Assembly (NCBI RefSeq): GCF_000828085.3
Contig: NZ_JXCA02000001.1
Coordinates: 62,001 to 126,000, forward strand
Origin: Scytonema tolypothrichoides VB-61278
GTDB lineage: Bacteria > Cyanobacteriota > Cyanobacteriia > Cyanobacteriales > Nostocaceae
Direction: 5' to 3'
DNA length: 64,000 nucleotides
Part shown: in pieces, positions 53,622 to 63,574 of the stretch
Layout of the letters: the number at the start of each line of letters is the position of its first letter
Numbering within the stretch: position 1 is the first letter of the stretch
Program-made: the position numbers and the translations under genes
The notes under the pieces: model-generated
Databases searched by the model: none
What the model was told of the DNA's origin: nothing
The model's input: only the letters and a program-made list of their open reading frames with translations

Positions 53622-55466
53622 ATGCGAAGTTTATTAACAAGCCGCTTCGCCTCTGCGCGAACTTTTCGAGAAGGTTCTGTTGGGTTGTTGTTTTTGCTAG
53701 GACTGGGAGTGTTTGGGTTAATCATATTGTGGCTAACTAAATTTAATGTTGCTCGCAGTTCATATAAAGCTATTGTTGAATTTGCGAATGCAGGCGGTAT
53801 GCAAAAAGGGGCAGTGGTTCGGTATCGTGGTGTGAAGGTAGGCACGATTTCTGCTATTCGACCTGGACCAAACAACGTTGAGGTAGAAATTGAAATTAGC
53901 AAATCCAACCTGATTATTCCTAGCAATGTCACAGTTGATGCTAATCAGTCTGGATTGATTGGCGAAAGCATTATTGACATGACACCAAAAACGCAGCTAC
54001 CTCCTGGGGCTGTCGTAGGTAAACCGTTAGAAAAAAATTGCAATCCCCAAATTATCGTCTGTAATGGTTCTCGATTAAAAGGTCAGATTGGGATCAGTAT
54101 GGATGAACTGATTCGCTCAAGTACTCAATTAGCAACTGCATACAGTGACCCCAAATTTTATGCAAATGTTAACAAGGCCGTAGAAAATACTGCTGTTGCT
54201 GCGGCAAATATTGCTGAGTTAAGTCGTAACTTCAGTGTTTTAAGCAAAGACCTTCAACAACAACTGAACTCCGTTTCGGCGACGACTAATACAATTCAAC
54301 AAGCAACAACTCAACTCAGTGCATCTAGTACCAAAACTCTGAGTCAATTTGGTAATACTGCAGACCAATTTAGTACCACTGCTAAAGAACTTCGTTTAAC
54401 AAACACATCTGTTAGTAAGCTGATTAATAATCTTGATAATCTAGTTACTAGCAACCGCTCTTCACTTGTTGCAGCTTTAAACAACATCACCGAAACTAGC
54501 AATCAACTACGTAAAACAGTTAGCAGTCTTTCACCTGCTGTGAATCGTGTCACTCAAGGAGAATTAATCAAAAATTTAGAAACTTTGTCTGCAAATGCTG
54601 CCCAGGCTTCTACTAATTTGCGCGAAGTTTCCAACAGCCTCAACAACCCCAATAACGTGGTGGTTCTGCAACAAACTTTAGATTCTGCACGAGTCACATT
54701 TGAAAACACCCAAAAGATTACATCTGATTTGGATGAATTGACAGGTGATCCAGCTTTTCGACAAAATCTGCGCCAACTAGTAAATGGTTTAAGTAGCTTG
54801 GTTTCCTCCACTCAGCAGATGCAGGATAACGTACAAATTGCTAGTACTTTAGACTCAGTCAAAGCTGTTGTTCACAATTCTAATGCTGCAATTTCCGCAC
54901 CCAAGATAAATAAACAACAGACATCATTTAGTCTCCCATTGACTGCTGCGAAGATTGCTGACAAAACGTTTCAACCTACCACTATTACTGTGGCGAATCC
55001 CACCCCAAGCACTCGTCAACAGCAGATGATATTCGATCTCTCTCCTGGTGCTACCAAAAGTGCTGACAAAACGTTTCAACCTACCACTATTACTGTGGCG
55101 AATCCCACCCCAAGCACTCGTCAACAGCAGATGATATTCAATCTCTCAGCTGGTGGGACTAAAAGTGGTAACACAACGTTTGTGCCTACTACCATTACTG
55201 TGACCAATCCCACACCAAGTACTCGTCCACAGCAGATGATGTTCGATCTCTCACCTGGTGCGACTAAAAGTGCTGACAAAGCGTTTGAGCCTACTAGCAT
55301 TACTGTGACGAATTCCACTCTAAATACTGAACAACAATCAGCTGATATTAAGAGTGCTAGTAAACAATCTCAATCTACCAGTGTTCAGGTGACTCCCTCT
55401 TTCGCTCAAGAAAACCTGTTGAGGAAATTGAGGGAACATCGTGAGCAAGAAAAGTTGGGAGAGTAG
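53622..55466 (+). CDS. MCE-domain protein (MlaD/TGD2-like) with C-terminal tandem repeats
   Basis: A 614-residue membrane-anchored MCE protein. One membrane span (about 18-40, GLLFLLGLGVFGLIILW) is followed by the MCE domain (about 48-130: AIVEFANAGGMQKGAVVRYR, GVKVGTISAI, IPSNVTVDANQSGLIGES). A long helical region (about 175-420) of Asn/Ser/Thr-rich heptads comes next. Residues about 446-570 hold four 35-residue tandem repeats (TFQPTTITVANPTPSTRQQQ). MCE proteins form hexameric lipid tunnels or bridges with the ABC module. The C-terminal repeats are not part of the usual family and differ little at DNA level between the first two copies. ATG 53622 follows GTGAGGAAAA, better than GTG 53607. 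Confidence 0.9.
   Translation: MRSLLTSRFASARTFREGSVGLLFLLGLGVFGLIILWLTKFNVARSSYKAIVEFANAGGMQKGAVVRYRGVKVGTISAIRPGPNNVEVEIEISKSNLIIPSNVTVDANQSGLIGESIIDMTPKTQLPPGAVVGKPLEKNCNPQIIVCNGSRLKGQIGISMDELIRSSTQLATAYSDPKFYANVNKAVENTAVAAANIAELSRNFSVLSKDLQQQLNSVSATTNTIQQATTQLSASSTKTLSQFGNTADQFSTTAKELRLTNTSVSKLINNLDNLVTSNRSSLVAALNNITETSNQLRKTVSSLSPAVNRVTQGELIKNLETLSANAAQASTNLREVSNSLNNPNNVVVLQQTLDSARVTFENTQKITSDLDELTGDPAFRQNLRQLVNGLSSLVSSTQQMQDNVQIASTLDSVKAVVHNSNAAISAPKINKQQTSFSLPLTAAKIADKTFQPTTITVANPTPSTRQQQMIFDLSPGATKSADKTFQPTTITVANPTPSTRQQQMIFNLSAGGTKSGNTTFVPTTITVTNPTPSTRPQQMMFDLSPGATKSADKAFEPTSITVTNSTLNTEQQSADIKSASKQSQSTSVQVTPSFAQENLLRKLREHREQEKLGE
54957..55376 (+). repeat. 105-bp intragenic tandem repeat in the MCE gene
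   Basis: Four units of 105 bp beginning at 54957, 55062, 55167 and 55272. Units 1 and 2 are almost identical in DNA, and units 3 and 4 are more diverged. Each encodes 35 residues with the core TTITV(A/T)NPTPSTR. Confidence 0.85.
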
Positions 55467-55518
55467 AGAATAGGACAGGATAAACCCGGGATTTTCCCAG
55501 AACTTGGGGGTTAGCAGC

Positions 55519-56199
55519 ATGACACAGACAAAAGCCATCACCGATGCGATTACCAGTCTGGCGGACGCAGAAAACCGCTTTGGGTTCGTCCGCGTTGAGT
55601 CCGAGGGTTTTTTTTCGGAGTGGTGCGAGGAATTGCCAACCCTTATGGAAGCCGACAAAGCCAACCTCGATGTCCTGCGACGCAGGTATCTTTACCACCG
55701 AACTTTTGGGAATTTACTGGAGGGAACGGTTATGCTGTTGCTGGTTTCCCCGTTACTGGCACTTGCTGGGTTTTACGATCCGCCGTTCCGCATCAAAGCA
55801 GAAGAATCCGTGGATGTGGTGGTGGATGACGGTGAGGAAATTTTGCGCGGACGGATTGATGTGAAGTCTGCCGGACAGAATCTTCTGCCCGGCGAGCTTC
55901 ACGTGCTGGTGCTGCAAAATCGGTTTTGGGTGATGGTGCTGGAATCTAAAAAAACCACGCTGTCGGTGTGGTTAGCATTACCGCAAGCCCTGGCGTATCT
56001 GATGGCGAACCCAAACCCCAATCTGCCTGTATTTGGTATGGTAACGAATGGCGATGATATTTTGTTTGTCAAGGTGGTACAGGCAGATACGCCGCAGTAC
56101 GATTTGTCACGGGTTTTCGCGCCGTTTACTTCTGTTAGGGAACTGTACAGCGTTTTGCAAATCCTCAAGCGGTTTGGTCAGGTAGTTTCCTCTGTGTGA
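55519..56199 (+). CDS. Stand-alone HsdR-N-like PD-(D/E)XK nuclease domain protein
   Basis: A 226-residue protein of a family usually annotated in cyanobacteria as type I restriction endonuclease subunit R. The nuclease core is visible as Asp (GRIDVKSAG) followed by VMVLESKKTTLSVW, an E-x-K-type motif, with LPQALAYLM behind it as the QxxxY helix. It has no helicase part and no hsdM/hsdS next to it. It is therefore a solitary nuclease domain, and its function is unknown. The gene is more GC-rich than the MCE gene upstream. ATG 55519 is preferred over TTG 55504. Confidence 0.72.
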   Translation: MTQTKAITDAITSLADAENRFGFVRVESEGFFSEWCEELPTLMEADKANLDVLRRRYLYHRTFGNLLEGTVMLLLVSPLLALAGFYDPPFRIKAEESVDVVVDDGEEILRGRIDVKSAGQNLLPGELHVLVLQNRFWVMVLESKKTTLSVWLALPQALAYLMANPNPNLPVFGMVTNGDDILFVKVVQADTPQYDLSRVFAPFTSVRELYSVLQILKRFGQVVSSV

Positions 56200-56639
56200 T
56201 GACCCACAGTGCCATAAGTTATCTGAAAAGAACGAAAACGGTTTTTCTTTTCTAGCCAGCTACTCCCTTCCCAGCAGAAGATTACCGATTTAAAAAACCG
56301 CACAGAGAAGTTTGAGCGGAGGTTTCCTCCGTAAGCGCAAGCGCACGCGGCTTGGGCGTTCACGCAGTGTGTCCCCTTGGGACTTACGCGCAGCGTCTCC
56401 TCCGGAGACTCAAAGCTTCGGTGGGCGCAGAGTACACAGAGGAGTCAGGGCTGCAGTCCTTGTTTCCCGACCTAGGCGACTGGCGTCAGAGGAAGCAAAC
56501 AGAGATAGGTAATTTAATAGCGGTTCGGGAGTAATCACGGGAAAATCTCACGAACCTTACATAAAAATGTATTTCCCCTACACCCCTACACCCCTATACC
56601 CTTATACCCTTACCCTTACACCCCTTTTTCAAGCCAGTA
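56200..56639. repeat. Repeat-rich intergenic region
   Basis: Contains palindromic blocks (GGAGGTTTCCTCC; GTCTCCTCCGGAGAC) and, at 56568-56630, degenerate TACCCCTACACCCCT heptamer-type repeats directly after the DUF3288 stop on the other strand. No gene is supported. Frames crossing it translate to Arg-rich repeat sequence. Confidence 0.6.
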
Positions 56640-56930
56640 CTAATTCCAATCTTCTTCTTCTTTTTTGCCGCGACTTTTATAAATACCCCCACGACTGTGT
56701 AAGGCGCGTGTTTTCTCAAAAAGTTCTTCTTCGCTCAAACCCCACTGCTGTAAAATCTTATCCAGATCGCTTTGAATATCTCTGGCACCAGGAAAACTGG
56801 AATAGCGAATTCGCAATCTAGCTAATTCTGCTAAATTATAATCAGTCGCCTCACCAACCAGTAAGTTTTCAATGATGGGGCGATCGCGATTGTACAACGG
56901 GTGCTGTTGGTCTTTATTTGCTTTACTCAT
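56640..56930 (-). CDS. DUF3288 family protein
   Basis: A 96-residue cyanobacterial protein of DUF3288. The start MSKANKDQQHPLYNRDRPII and the segments EATDYNLAELARLRIRY and FPGARDIQSDLDKILQQWGL match the family as I know it. The C terminus is Lys/Glu-rich (GIYKSRGKKEEEDWN). It is soluble, and its function is unknown. ATG 56930 is chosen because the family starts at MSK. The frame continues 16 codons upstream without support. Confidence 0.85.
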   Translation of the reverse strand: MSKANKDQQHPLYNRDRPIIENLLVGEATDYNLAELARLRIRYSSFPGARDIQSDLDKILQQWGLSEEELFEKTRALHSRGGIYKSRGKKEEEDWN

Positions 56931-57334
56931 CTTGATTCTAAATTTGAAATCAGGAGTCGTAAGTGAAGCGCTGTTCATTGTGATAGAAACTACCGCTAAT
57001 CGCCAACGACTGACTACTAATTATTATGCGTCTATTCGCTTGTATTCACGCTCTTGACGGGTAACACACCTAAACTCTTACGGCTCTCACTACTGTCACT
57101 CGACTTTGAATAAAGATACATTATCCATAAGAAAGTACACAAAAGTTCAGGTGAGGGTGAATCATATAGTGATGAGTTTAAAGTGCTTGTTGTGTGCTGA
57201 GTGATGAGAACCGAGTGCTAGGTATAAATGACTATGCACCTGCCATTCACCAACTCAGAACTCTCAAAGGACTTCCCGACTCTATACTACTGAAATCACC
57301 CATAGCCCAAGCCATTCGGGAGCACAAACCCAAT
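56931..57334. other. Upstream region of clpC
   Basis: The divergent promoter region of DUF3288 and clpC. From 57194 the clpC frame is already open (GTG start). The encoded stretch (ending IREHKPN) has no similarity I recognise and may be leader or untranslated. Confidence 0.4.
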
Positions 57335-59791
57335 ATGTTTGAACACTTCACATCCGAAGCCATTAAAGTTATTATGCTAGCCCAGGAGGAGGCGCGTCGC
57401 CTGGGACACAATTTTGTAGGGACGGAGCAAATTCTCCTCGGGCTGATTGGAGAAGGATCAGGGGTTGCTGCCAAAGTGCTGACCGACTTGGGCGTTACCC
57501 TTAAAGATGCACGTCGCGAAGTCGAAAGAATTATAGGTCGGGGTTCTGGCTTTGTACCCCCGGAAATTCCTTTTACCCCCAAGGTGAAAAGTTTGTTTGA
57601 GCAAGGCTTTAAGGAAGCTCGCACCCTGGGAAATAATTATATAGGTACTGAACACTTACTCTTGGGATTGACTGAAGCTGGTGAAGGTGTCGCCGCTAAA
57701 GTCCTACAAAATTTGGGGCTTGATTTGTCGCAAATCCGTACTGCAGTGATTCGTCAGTTGGGTGATGCGACATCCGTAGCTGGTTCTCGTGGCGGTGGTT
57801 CTTCAAGGCGTACCCAAAACTTAAGTTTAGAGGAATTTGGTAGAAATCTTACCAAACAAGCGCAACAAGGCAATCTCGACCCCGTTGTCGGTCGTGAGAA
57901 AGAAATTGAGCGTGCAGTCCAAATTTTGGGACGCCGCACAAAGAATAATCCTGTGCTGATTGGGGAACCAGGAGTTGGTAAAACAGCGATCGCCGAAGGT
58001 CTTGCTCAACGCATTGTAAACCAAGATGTCCCCGACATTCTACAAGACAAGCAAGTCATCAGCCTTGACATGGGGTCACTAGTGGCTGGTACTCGCTTCC
58101 GTGGCGATTTTGAAGAACGCCTCAAGAAAATTATGGATGAAATCCGCACAGCAGGTAATATCATCCTGGTGATAGATGAAGTTCACACTTTGGTTGGTGC
58201 TGGCGGCACAGAAGGTGGTATGGATGCAGCTAACATCCTGAAACCCGCATTGGCACGAGGTGAACTCCAGTGTATTGGCGCAACCACCCTTGATGAGTAC
58301 CGTCAACACATTGAGCGCGATGCAGCGCTAGAGCGTCGTTTCCAACCGATTATGATCGGTGAACCATCGGTTGAAGAAACCATCCAGATATTATACGGCT
58401 TGCGCTCTGCTTATGAGCAGCACCACAAAGTCCAAATTTCTGATGCGGCTGTTGTTGCTGCAGCTAACTTGTCAGACCGCTATATTAGCGATCGCTTCTT
58501 ACCTGATAAAGCCATTGACTTGATTGATGAAGCAGGAAGCCGTGTTCGTCTACGGAACTCTCTCAAGTCGGAGAATCGCGAACTCAAGCGCGAATTGGCG
58601 GTAGTGACTAAGCAAAAACAGGAAGCTGTCAAAATTCAGGACTTTGACAAAGCTGGTACACTGCGCGATCAAGAGTTGGAACTCGAAACCAAATTGCGCG
58701 CATCACAAGATGACCAATATGTCAATAGCCCGATTGTTGATGAGGAAGATATTGCTCAGATTGTCGCTTCTTGGACTGGCGTCCCAGTCAACAAGTTGAC
58801 TGAATCTGAATCAGAGATGCTGTTGCACTTAGAAGACACTCTTCACCAGCGTCTCATCGGTCAAGAGCAAGCAGTGACTGCAGTTTCTAAATCCATCCGT
58901 CGCGCCAGAGTTGGGTTAAAGAATCCTAACCGACCGATTGCAAGCTTTATCTTCTCTGGCCCTACAGGAGTTGGTAAGACAGAACTAGCGAAGGCATTGG
59001 CTTCTTACTTCTTTGGTGCTGAAGATGCAATGATTCGCGTGGATATGTCCGAATTCATGGAACGCCACACCGTTTCTAAGCTGATTGGTTCACCTCCTGG
59101 TTTCGTTGGATACGACGAAGGCGGACAACTGACTGAAGCAGTACGTCGCAAACCTTATACGGTAGTGCTATTCGACGAAATCGAAAAAGCGCATCCCGAT
59201 GTGTTCAATATGCTGCTGCAAATCTTGGATGACGGTCGTCTTACTGATGCGAAAGGTCGGACTGTGGACTTCAAGAACACGCTGATTATCATGACCTCTA
59301 ACATCGGTTCCAAGGTGATTGAAAAAGGTGGCGGTGGTTTAGGGTTCCAGTTTAGCGATGATGAAGCTGAGGCGACTTACAACCGGATAAAAATGCTGGT
59401 GAACGAAGAACTCAAAGGTTTCTTCCGTCCAGAATTCCTTAACCGTCTTGATGAGATTATTGTCTTCACTCAACTTAAGAGAGATGAAGTTAAGCAAATT
59501 GCTGATATAATGTTGCGCGATGTCGCAAGCCGCTTGACTGAGAAGGGAATAACTTTGGAAGTGAGCGATCGCTTCAAAGACCGTGTCTTACAAGAAGGCT
59601 ACAACCCCAGCTACGGCGCAAGACCGTTACGTCGGGCGATTATGCGCCTCTTAGAAGATTCTCTGGCTGAAGCAATGCTTTCAGGTGAGATTGCAGAAGG
59701 TGACACAGCTATTGTGGATGTGGACGATGACGGTCAAGTCAAAGTAAACAAGTCCGAGAAGCGAGAGTTGTTACTGGCAAATCTTGGCTAA
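57335..59791 (+). CDS. clpC: ClpC-type Hsp100 AAA+ chaperone
   Basis: An 818-residue ClpC, the unfoldase partner of ClpP proteases. The N domain has two Clp repeats ([37 protein letters not shown]). AAA-1 has Walker A GEPGVGKT (about 211-218) and [16 protein letters not shown]-like middle segment ([20 protein letters not shown]) identifies ClpC rather than ClpA/ClpB. AAA-2 has [14 protein letters not shown] (about 543) and [14 protein letters not shown]. The C-terminal D2 has [14 protein letters not shown]. Differences from the principal cyanobacterial ClpC ([35 protein letters not shown]) suggest a second paralogue. The frame is open from GTG 57194, which would add 47 residues. Confidence 0.92.
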   Translation: MFEHFTSEAIKVIMLAQEEARRLGHNFVGTEQILLGLIGEGSGVAAKVLTDLGVTLKDARREVERIIGRGSGFVPPEIPFTPKVKSLFEQGFKEARTLGNNYIGTEHLLLGLTEAGEGVAAKVLQNLGLDLSQIRTAVIRQLGDATSVAGSRGGGSSRRTQNLSLEEFGRNLTKQAQQGNLDPVVGREKEIERAVQILGRRTKNNPVLIGEPGVGKTAIAEGLAQRIVNQDVPDILQDKQVISLDMGSLVAGTRFRGDFEERLKKIMDEIRTAGNIILVIDEVHTLVGAGGTEGGMDAANILKPALARGELQCIGATTLDEYRQHIERDAALERRFQPIMIGEPSVEETIQILYGLRSAYEQHHKVQISDAAVVAAANLSDRYISDRFLPDKAIDLIDEAGSRVRLRNSLKSENRELKRELAVVTKQKQEAVKIQDFDKAGTLRDQELELETKLRASQDDQYVNSPIVDEEDIAQIVASWTGVPVNKLTESESEMLLHLEDTLHQRLIGQEQAVTAVSKSIRRARVGLKNPNRPIASFIFSGPTGVGKTELAKALASYFFGAEDAMIRVDMSEFMERHTVSKLIGSPPGFVGYDEGGQLTEAVRRKPYTVVLFDEIEKAHPDVFNMLLQILDDGRLTDAKGRTVDFKNTLIIMTSNIGSKVIEKGGGGLGFQFSDDEAEATYNRIKMLVNEELKGFFRPEFLNRLDEIIVFTQLKRDEVKQIADIMLRDVASRLTEKGITLEVSDRFKDRVLQEGYNPSYGARPLRRAIMRLLEDSLAEAMLSGEIAEGDTAIVDVDDDGQVKVNKSEKRELLLANLG

Positions 59792-60013
59792 GATTCGGTA
59801 AAATGTCGCTTTTTGATTGATAGCGCTTTTTAATAGTAGGGTGGGCATGGGTAATGTCCACCTTAGCTTTTTGGGGCGATCATCGCCTTAATCTCATCCA
59901 ACAACGTAATACCGAATCTGCGTTCATCAAGTTACAGCAATTTTCGGGTAAATAGACCACACTGTAGGGGATCTAGGCCGCAGCGCCCCTAGGAAAGATT
60001 GTGGTTCAAATAG
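59792..60013. other. Region after clpC
   Basis: No gene seen. A T-rich stretch with GCTTTTTGATTGATAGCGCTTTT just after the stop may serve as a weak terminator. Confidence 0.4.
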
Positions 60014-60376
60014 ATGAAAAGAGATGCCGCCCAACAGAGGGAAATAATAGAATTGATAGAGACGATATTAATCTACAAATTGCCGCGCTAGATCAGGGAG
60101 GAGATCGGAAAAATGTTCGGATTAAGCGAGTTAAAACAAACTAGATTTTACCAAGAAGTTTTTGCAGAAGGTAAACAAGAAGGTAAATTGGAAACGATAC
60201 CTCAGTTATTGGCGTTGGGGTTGAGTATTGAACAGATAGCCCAAGCGTTAGGTTTGGACGAACAAGTTGTTAGGCAAGCTGCACAACCGAAATCGTACGC
60301 ATTATCAACTTTCAGCTACCATTGTTATGGATTTTACAGCCCAATTAAAATCATTTCGTCAAGATGCGTACGATGA
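60014..60376 (+). pseudogene. Remnant of an Rpn/PD-(D/E)XK transposase-family protein (C-terminal part)
   Basis: From ATG 60014 one frame reads MKRDAAQQREIIELIETILI then YKLPR, a TAG stop, IREEIGKMFGLSELKQTRFY, then QEVFAEGKQEGKLE and LLALGLSIEQIAQALGL. This is the familiar tail of Rpn-family (recombination-promoting nuclease) proteins in cyanobacteria, where the middle is normally LPQLSREEIEAMFGLS. The catalytic N-terminal nuclease domain is absent and the stop interrupts the tail. The last about 28 residues before the stop at 60376 look unrelated. The downstream ORF from 60113 could still be translated but should not be functional. Confidence 0.7.
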
Positions 60377-60412
60377 CTTGTGCAAGCCTGCTGCAACATT
60401 TGAACTAATATT

Positions 60413-61312
60413 CTAAGTTGTAAACTGGGAGCCAACAAGCATTGTACCGATACCAACATCAGTGAAGATTTCCAGTAGCAGCGCGTGTGGAATGCGACCA
60501 TCAATGATATGAGCTGCACGAACTCCTTGGGCGAGCGATCGCACACAACAATTGACTTTGGGAATCATCCCACCACTGACAACACCTGTTGTAATCAACT
60601 CGCGGGCTTGTTGAATGTCTACTCTTTGAATGAGAGTAGAAGGGTCTTTATAATCTTTGAGAATTCCTCTGGTATCCGTCAGCAAAATCAACTTTTCCGC
60701 GCCGATTGCTGCTGCGATTTCTCCAGCGACTGTATCTGCATTAATGTTATAGGGTTGTCCTGTCTCGTCTGCTGCAACGCTAGACACGACAGGTATATAG
60801 CCATTACTAACTAATGTCTCCAAGATTTTGGTATCGACAGAGCAAACTTCTCCCACAAAACCGATACCTTCTTCACCTTGAGGTCTAGCCTTGATTAAGT
60901 TACCATCTTTGCCGCACATTCCCACTGCCGAACCACCAGCTTTGCTAATCAAGGTAACTATTTCTTTATTAACTCGACCAACTAACACCATTTCCACGAC
61001 ATCCATTGTGGGGGCGTCAGTCACTCGCAAACCATTTTTAAATTGGGCTTCGATTCCCAGTTTACCCAGCCAACTATTAATTTCTGGTCCACCGCCATGC
61101 ACCACAATTGGTCGTAAACCAACACAAGATAGGAATACGATGTCACAGATGACTTTATCTTTAAGATTACTATCTTTCATTGCCGCGCCACCATATTTGA
61201 CGACAATGGTTCGACCACTAAATTGTTGAATATAGGGCAGTGCTTCGCTTAGCACTTGTACGCGGCTGGCGGCATCCTGCTTGATCATGTACTCAGTTTC
61301 GCTGACCATCAT
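60413..61312 (-). CDS. argB: Acetylglutamate kinase
   Basis: A 299-residue N-acetyl-L-glutamate kinase, the second and controlling step of arginine synthesis. Diagnostic segments are [31 protein letters not shown], the sugar-kinase-like [29 protein letters not shown], and the C-terminal [15 protein letters not shown]. In cyanobacteria the hexameric enzyme is relieved of arginine inhibition by PII (GlnB), linking arginine and cyanophycin synthesis to nitrogen status. The N-terminal helix ([20 protein letters not shown]) is of the arginine-sensitive hexameric type. It ends 36 bp after the Rpn remnant on the other strand. Confidence 0.97.
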   Translation of the reverse strand: MMVSETEYMIKQDAASRVQVLSEALPYIQQFSGRTIVVKYGGAAMKDSNLKDKVICDIVFLSCVGLRPIVVHGGGPEINSWLGKLGIEAQFKNGLRVTDAPTMDVVEMVLVGRVNKEIVTLISKAGGSAVGMCGKDGNLIKARPQGEEGIGFVGEVCSVDTKILETLVSNGYIPVVSSVAADETGQPYNINADTVAGEIAAAIGAEKLILLTDTRGILKDYKDPSTLIQRVDIQQARELITTGVVSGGMIPKVNCCVRSLAQGVRAAHIIDGRIPHALLLEIFTDVGIGTMLVGSQFTT

Positions 61313-61437
61313 GGGAAGCTATTGTATAGATATTGCGGTTTTAGTCTGGGTCAATAAAGTCCTAATATTATAGTTAAAACATTATTTACCTACAAAGTAA
61401 AAATTTTTCATTTTTACTAAAAATTGTTAACTTTTTA

Positions 61438-61998
61438 TTAGGACTCAGTAGACAATACTCCAGGTTTCAGGACGCTGGGAATCTGCTCTATAATCCTTGT
61501 GGCAATGTCTTCTGGGGTTTCTCCTTCGTTTATGGTGATTCGCAAATCTGCTTGTCGGTAAAGATGTTGTCTTTGTTCCAAAATAAATTGGAGCTTTGCT
61601 TTGCGGTCAACATTTTGCAGTAGTGGTCTTGTTGTATCTTCTGCTAGTCGAGCGCAAAGTATTTCCACTGATGCATCCAGCCAGACAATTAAACCGTGGT
61701 GTAGGTAACTCCAGTTTTGTTGCTGTACGACAATACCTCCACCTGTTGCGATGACAAGCTTGGTGAAAGCACAAACTTGTGACAGTACCTGACTTTCTAA
61801 CTGGCGAAACGCTGGTTCCCCAAGTTCCGCAAATAATTCAGTTATTGATTTACCACCAGCAGCTTTCTCTACACAAGTGTCAAGATCAACAAATCCGTAG
61901 CCCAAATGCTGTCCCAATAAGCGTCCTACAGTCGTCTTGCCAACGCCCATCATGCCAATTAGGTACAGATTAACCCCTTTTAACAAGTCAATAGTCAT
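61438..61998 (-). CDS. aroK: Shikimate kinase
   Basis: A 186-residue shikimate kinase of the chorismate pathway. It has the Walker A loop LIGMMGVGKTTVGRLLG, the shikimate-binding DLDTCVEKAAGGKSITELFA and the Arg of EPAFRQLES, ATGGGIV, and the lid segment DTTRPLLQ. It phosphorylates shikimate at the 3-hydroxyl. The length is normal. It lies 125 bp upstream of argB in the same direction, so loose co-transcription is possible. Confidence 0.95.
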   Translation of the reverse strand: MTIDLLKGVNLYLIGMMGVGKTTVGRLLGQHLGYGFVDLDTCVEKAAGGKSITELFAELGEPAFRQLESQVLSQVCAFTKLVIATGGGIVVQQQNWSYLHHGLIVWLDASVEILCARLAEDTTRPLLQNVDRKAKLQFILEQRQHLYRQADLRITINEGETPEDIATRIIEQIPSVLKPGVLSTES

Positions 61999-62149
61999 GG
62001 TTGTTTGTAGTTGCCCTTAAGCATTAAGACAAACTACTTCTCACTTTACTTTAAATCTCGTTGTTTAAACGCAAATCTCGGATATGATTTTTGATCTGTA
62101 CTTCAAAAATTGTCTGGAGCATCGGAATTAAACTTGGTTTCTCTCCCAT

Positions 62150-62770
62150 TCATTTTAAGTTTTCCTCAATTAATCGTTCTGCAACGTACTCCATTAAGAC
62201 TGGAGTTTGGCAAAAGCTAGATACTTGCCACTCTATGAGAGAACGCCTCTGCAATAACTCTATCGCCTCCAATATTAGTCTTTGCGATACTCGTGGGACA
62301 ATGTCTCTTTGCAATTTACGCATTGAGCCTAAATCTTGATTTAAAGCTAACCAGTACATAATGAGCTTTTCTAAATGAGACAAGCGATGAAACTGTTGGT
62401 CTAAAATTGCTCGAATGTCTCCAAACACTATGGTGTCTTGCTCTAAAAATCATAGATATTGCCTGCAAATAATTCCTGAATAGCAGTAGCAACTAGTTTA
62501 ATAAATAAGGGATTACCTCTATACCAATTAAGTCATAATTTGTATTCCTCTGCTGTCGAGTTATCAAATCCTTTATCTTTGAGAATTTTTATACTTTCTG
62601 TATGACTTAAACCTTTTAATTTTAAACAACGTACAGGTAACTTATCTCCTTCGAGGGCAGCAACTTCTTGAGGTTTTTCCCGACTTGTCACAATTAAACA
62701 GCTTTGATGTAGAGAGTCACCCACTCGTCTAATTAATTCTCCATAACCTTCATATCCTCAGCGGTAACGG
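62150..62770 (-). pseudogene. Decayed NB-ARC/STAND ATPase (cyanobacterial WD-repeat protein type)
   Basis: Fragments in shifting frames reconstruct a typical nucleotide-binding region. They are GYEGYGELIRRVGDSLHQSC, then LIVTSREKPQEVAALEG (about 62755-62650), LKGLSHTESIKILKDKGF, WYRGNPLFIKLVATAIQELF (about 62525-62465), and DIRAILDQQFHRLSHLEKLI through MEYVAERLIEENLK (62425-62150). These match STAND proteins that usually carry C-terminal WD40 or TPR sensors. In-frame stops (at about 62531, and TGA near 62767) and a frameshift near 62450 disable it. The N-terminal P-loop and the WD40 part are missing. Confidence 0.75.
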
Positions 62771-63228
62771 ATTTGAGGGAGATGGTATGCAGAAGAATTG
62801 TTGATAGTTGAGTGATTTGCCGAAGAAGTCGGATGTATATCTGAGTCGCTACTAGAATATTCGCTGCACAAATCAGATACCATCACTACCGTTATTTATT
62901 TTAAGTTACCTAAGAAAACACCATAACTATCTTTTCTCGCAAGTCAAATTAAATACACCATAGAATTCTAACTGTTTTAGTAACATTTGTTAGGTGACTT
63001 GCCTATTGTTACTTAGGTATCTTTGGGGTTATATACAAATTTAAGAAATCTTGATTGAAACTTTATCCTGACTATGTCGGTCAACACAAATGAGCGTGAC
63101 TACTACTGGATGGCACCTTTATGTGTAATTTATTACTCCATATTTATTTAGTACTATATTGGTGTTCCAGGAATAAGTTGCAGCAACTTGTACTCAGCAA
63201 ATCAGTATTTTGGTTAAAGGTGTAAAAC
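62771..63228. other. AT-rich region without a recognised gene
   Basis: Nothing recognised apart from a possible promoter for the small genes at 63229 and 63363. The left edge may be further relic of the STAND gene. Confidence 0.4.
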
Positions 63229-63327
63229 ATGACAATTTATCAGAAGAGATACAAAAAATATCTGCCAACTAAGCCGTTGAGGCACAAAGCCATTGCATAT
63301 TTTATCGAGAACAACCTGATGAAATAA
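63229..63327 (+). CDS. Possible 32-residue basic peptide
   Basis: A short frame MTIYQKRYKKYLPTKPLRHK then AIAYFIENNLMK, preceded by TTAAAGG at a suitable distance (TTAAAGGTGTAAAACATG). It is rich in Lys/Arg/Tyr. It lies 35 bp before the better supported 59-residue gene and may be a leader peptide or small protein. I recognise no family. Support is only the ribosome-binding site and position. Confidence 0.3.
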   Translation: MTIYQKRYKKYLPTKPLRHKAIAYFIENNLMK

Positions 63328-63362
63328 GTGTGCCATAAGTTTGGTCGTTTGAGGTTCCAACC

Positions 63363-63542
63363 ATGATTCGGATTCGAGATGTTGTGCAAAAAGCTTTAGC
63401 AACTGGCTATTTAACCGTTGAGGCAGAAAATCAACTGCGGCAGCTGCTAACAACCCGGTATGACCTGGAAGATTTAAATGCTTTCATGACCTTGCAGGAA
63501 GCTGCCATGACCGGGAAAGTCAAGCAGGAGTCACGTGGGTGA
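63363..63542 (+). CDS. Conserved 59-residue cyanobacterial protein
   Basis: The frame MIRIRDVVQKALATGYLTVE, AENQLRQLLTTRYDLEDLNA, FMTLQEAAMTGKVKQESRG has well-balanced helical composition and an upstream TGAGGTTCCAACC ribosome-binding site. I recall closely similar 55-60-residue hypothetical proteins in Nostoc genomes, but no function. It is soluble, probably three helices. It converges on the gene that leaves the window at the right edge. Confidence 0.72.
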   Translation: MIRIRDVVQKALATGYLTVEAENQLRQLLTTRYDLEDLNAFMTLQEAAMTGKVKQESRG

Positions 63543-63574
63543 TGTGGAATTTAGTAAATAATATTTTAATATAC

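Noticed and set aside
56312-56534. Overlapping 66- and 60-residue Arg-rich frames
   Set aside because: They cross palindromic repeat DNA (CCGGAGACTC, GGTTTCCTCC) and have no homology pattern.
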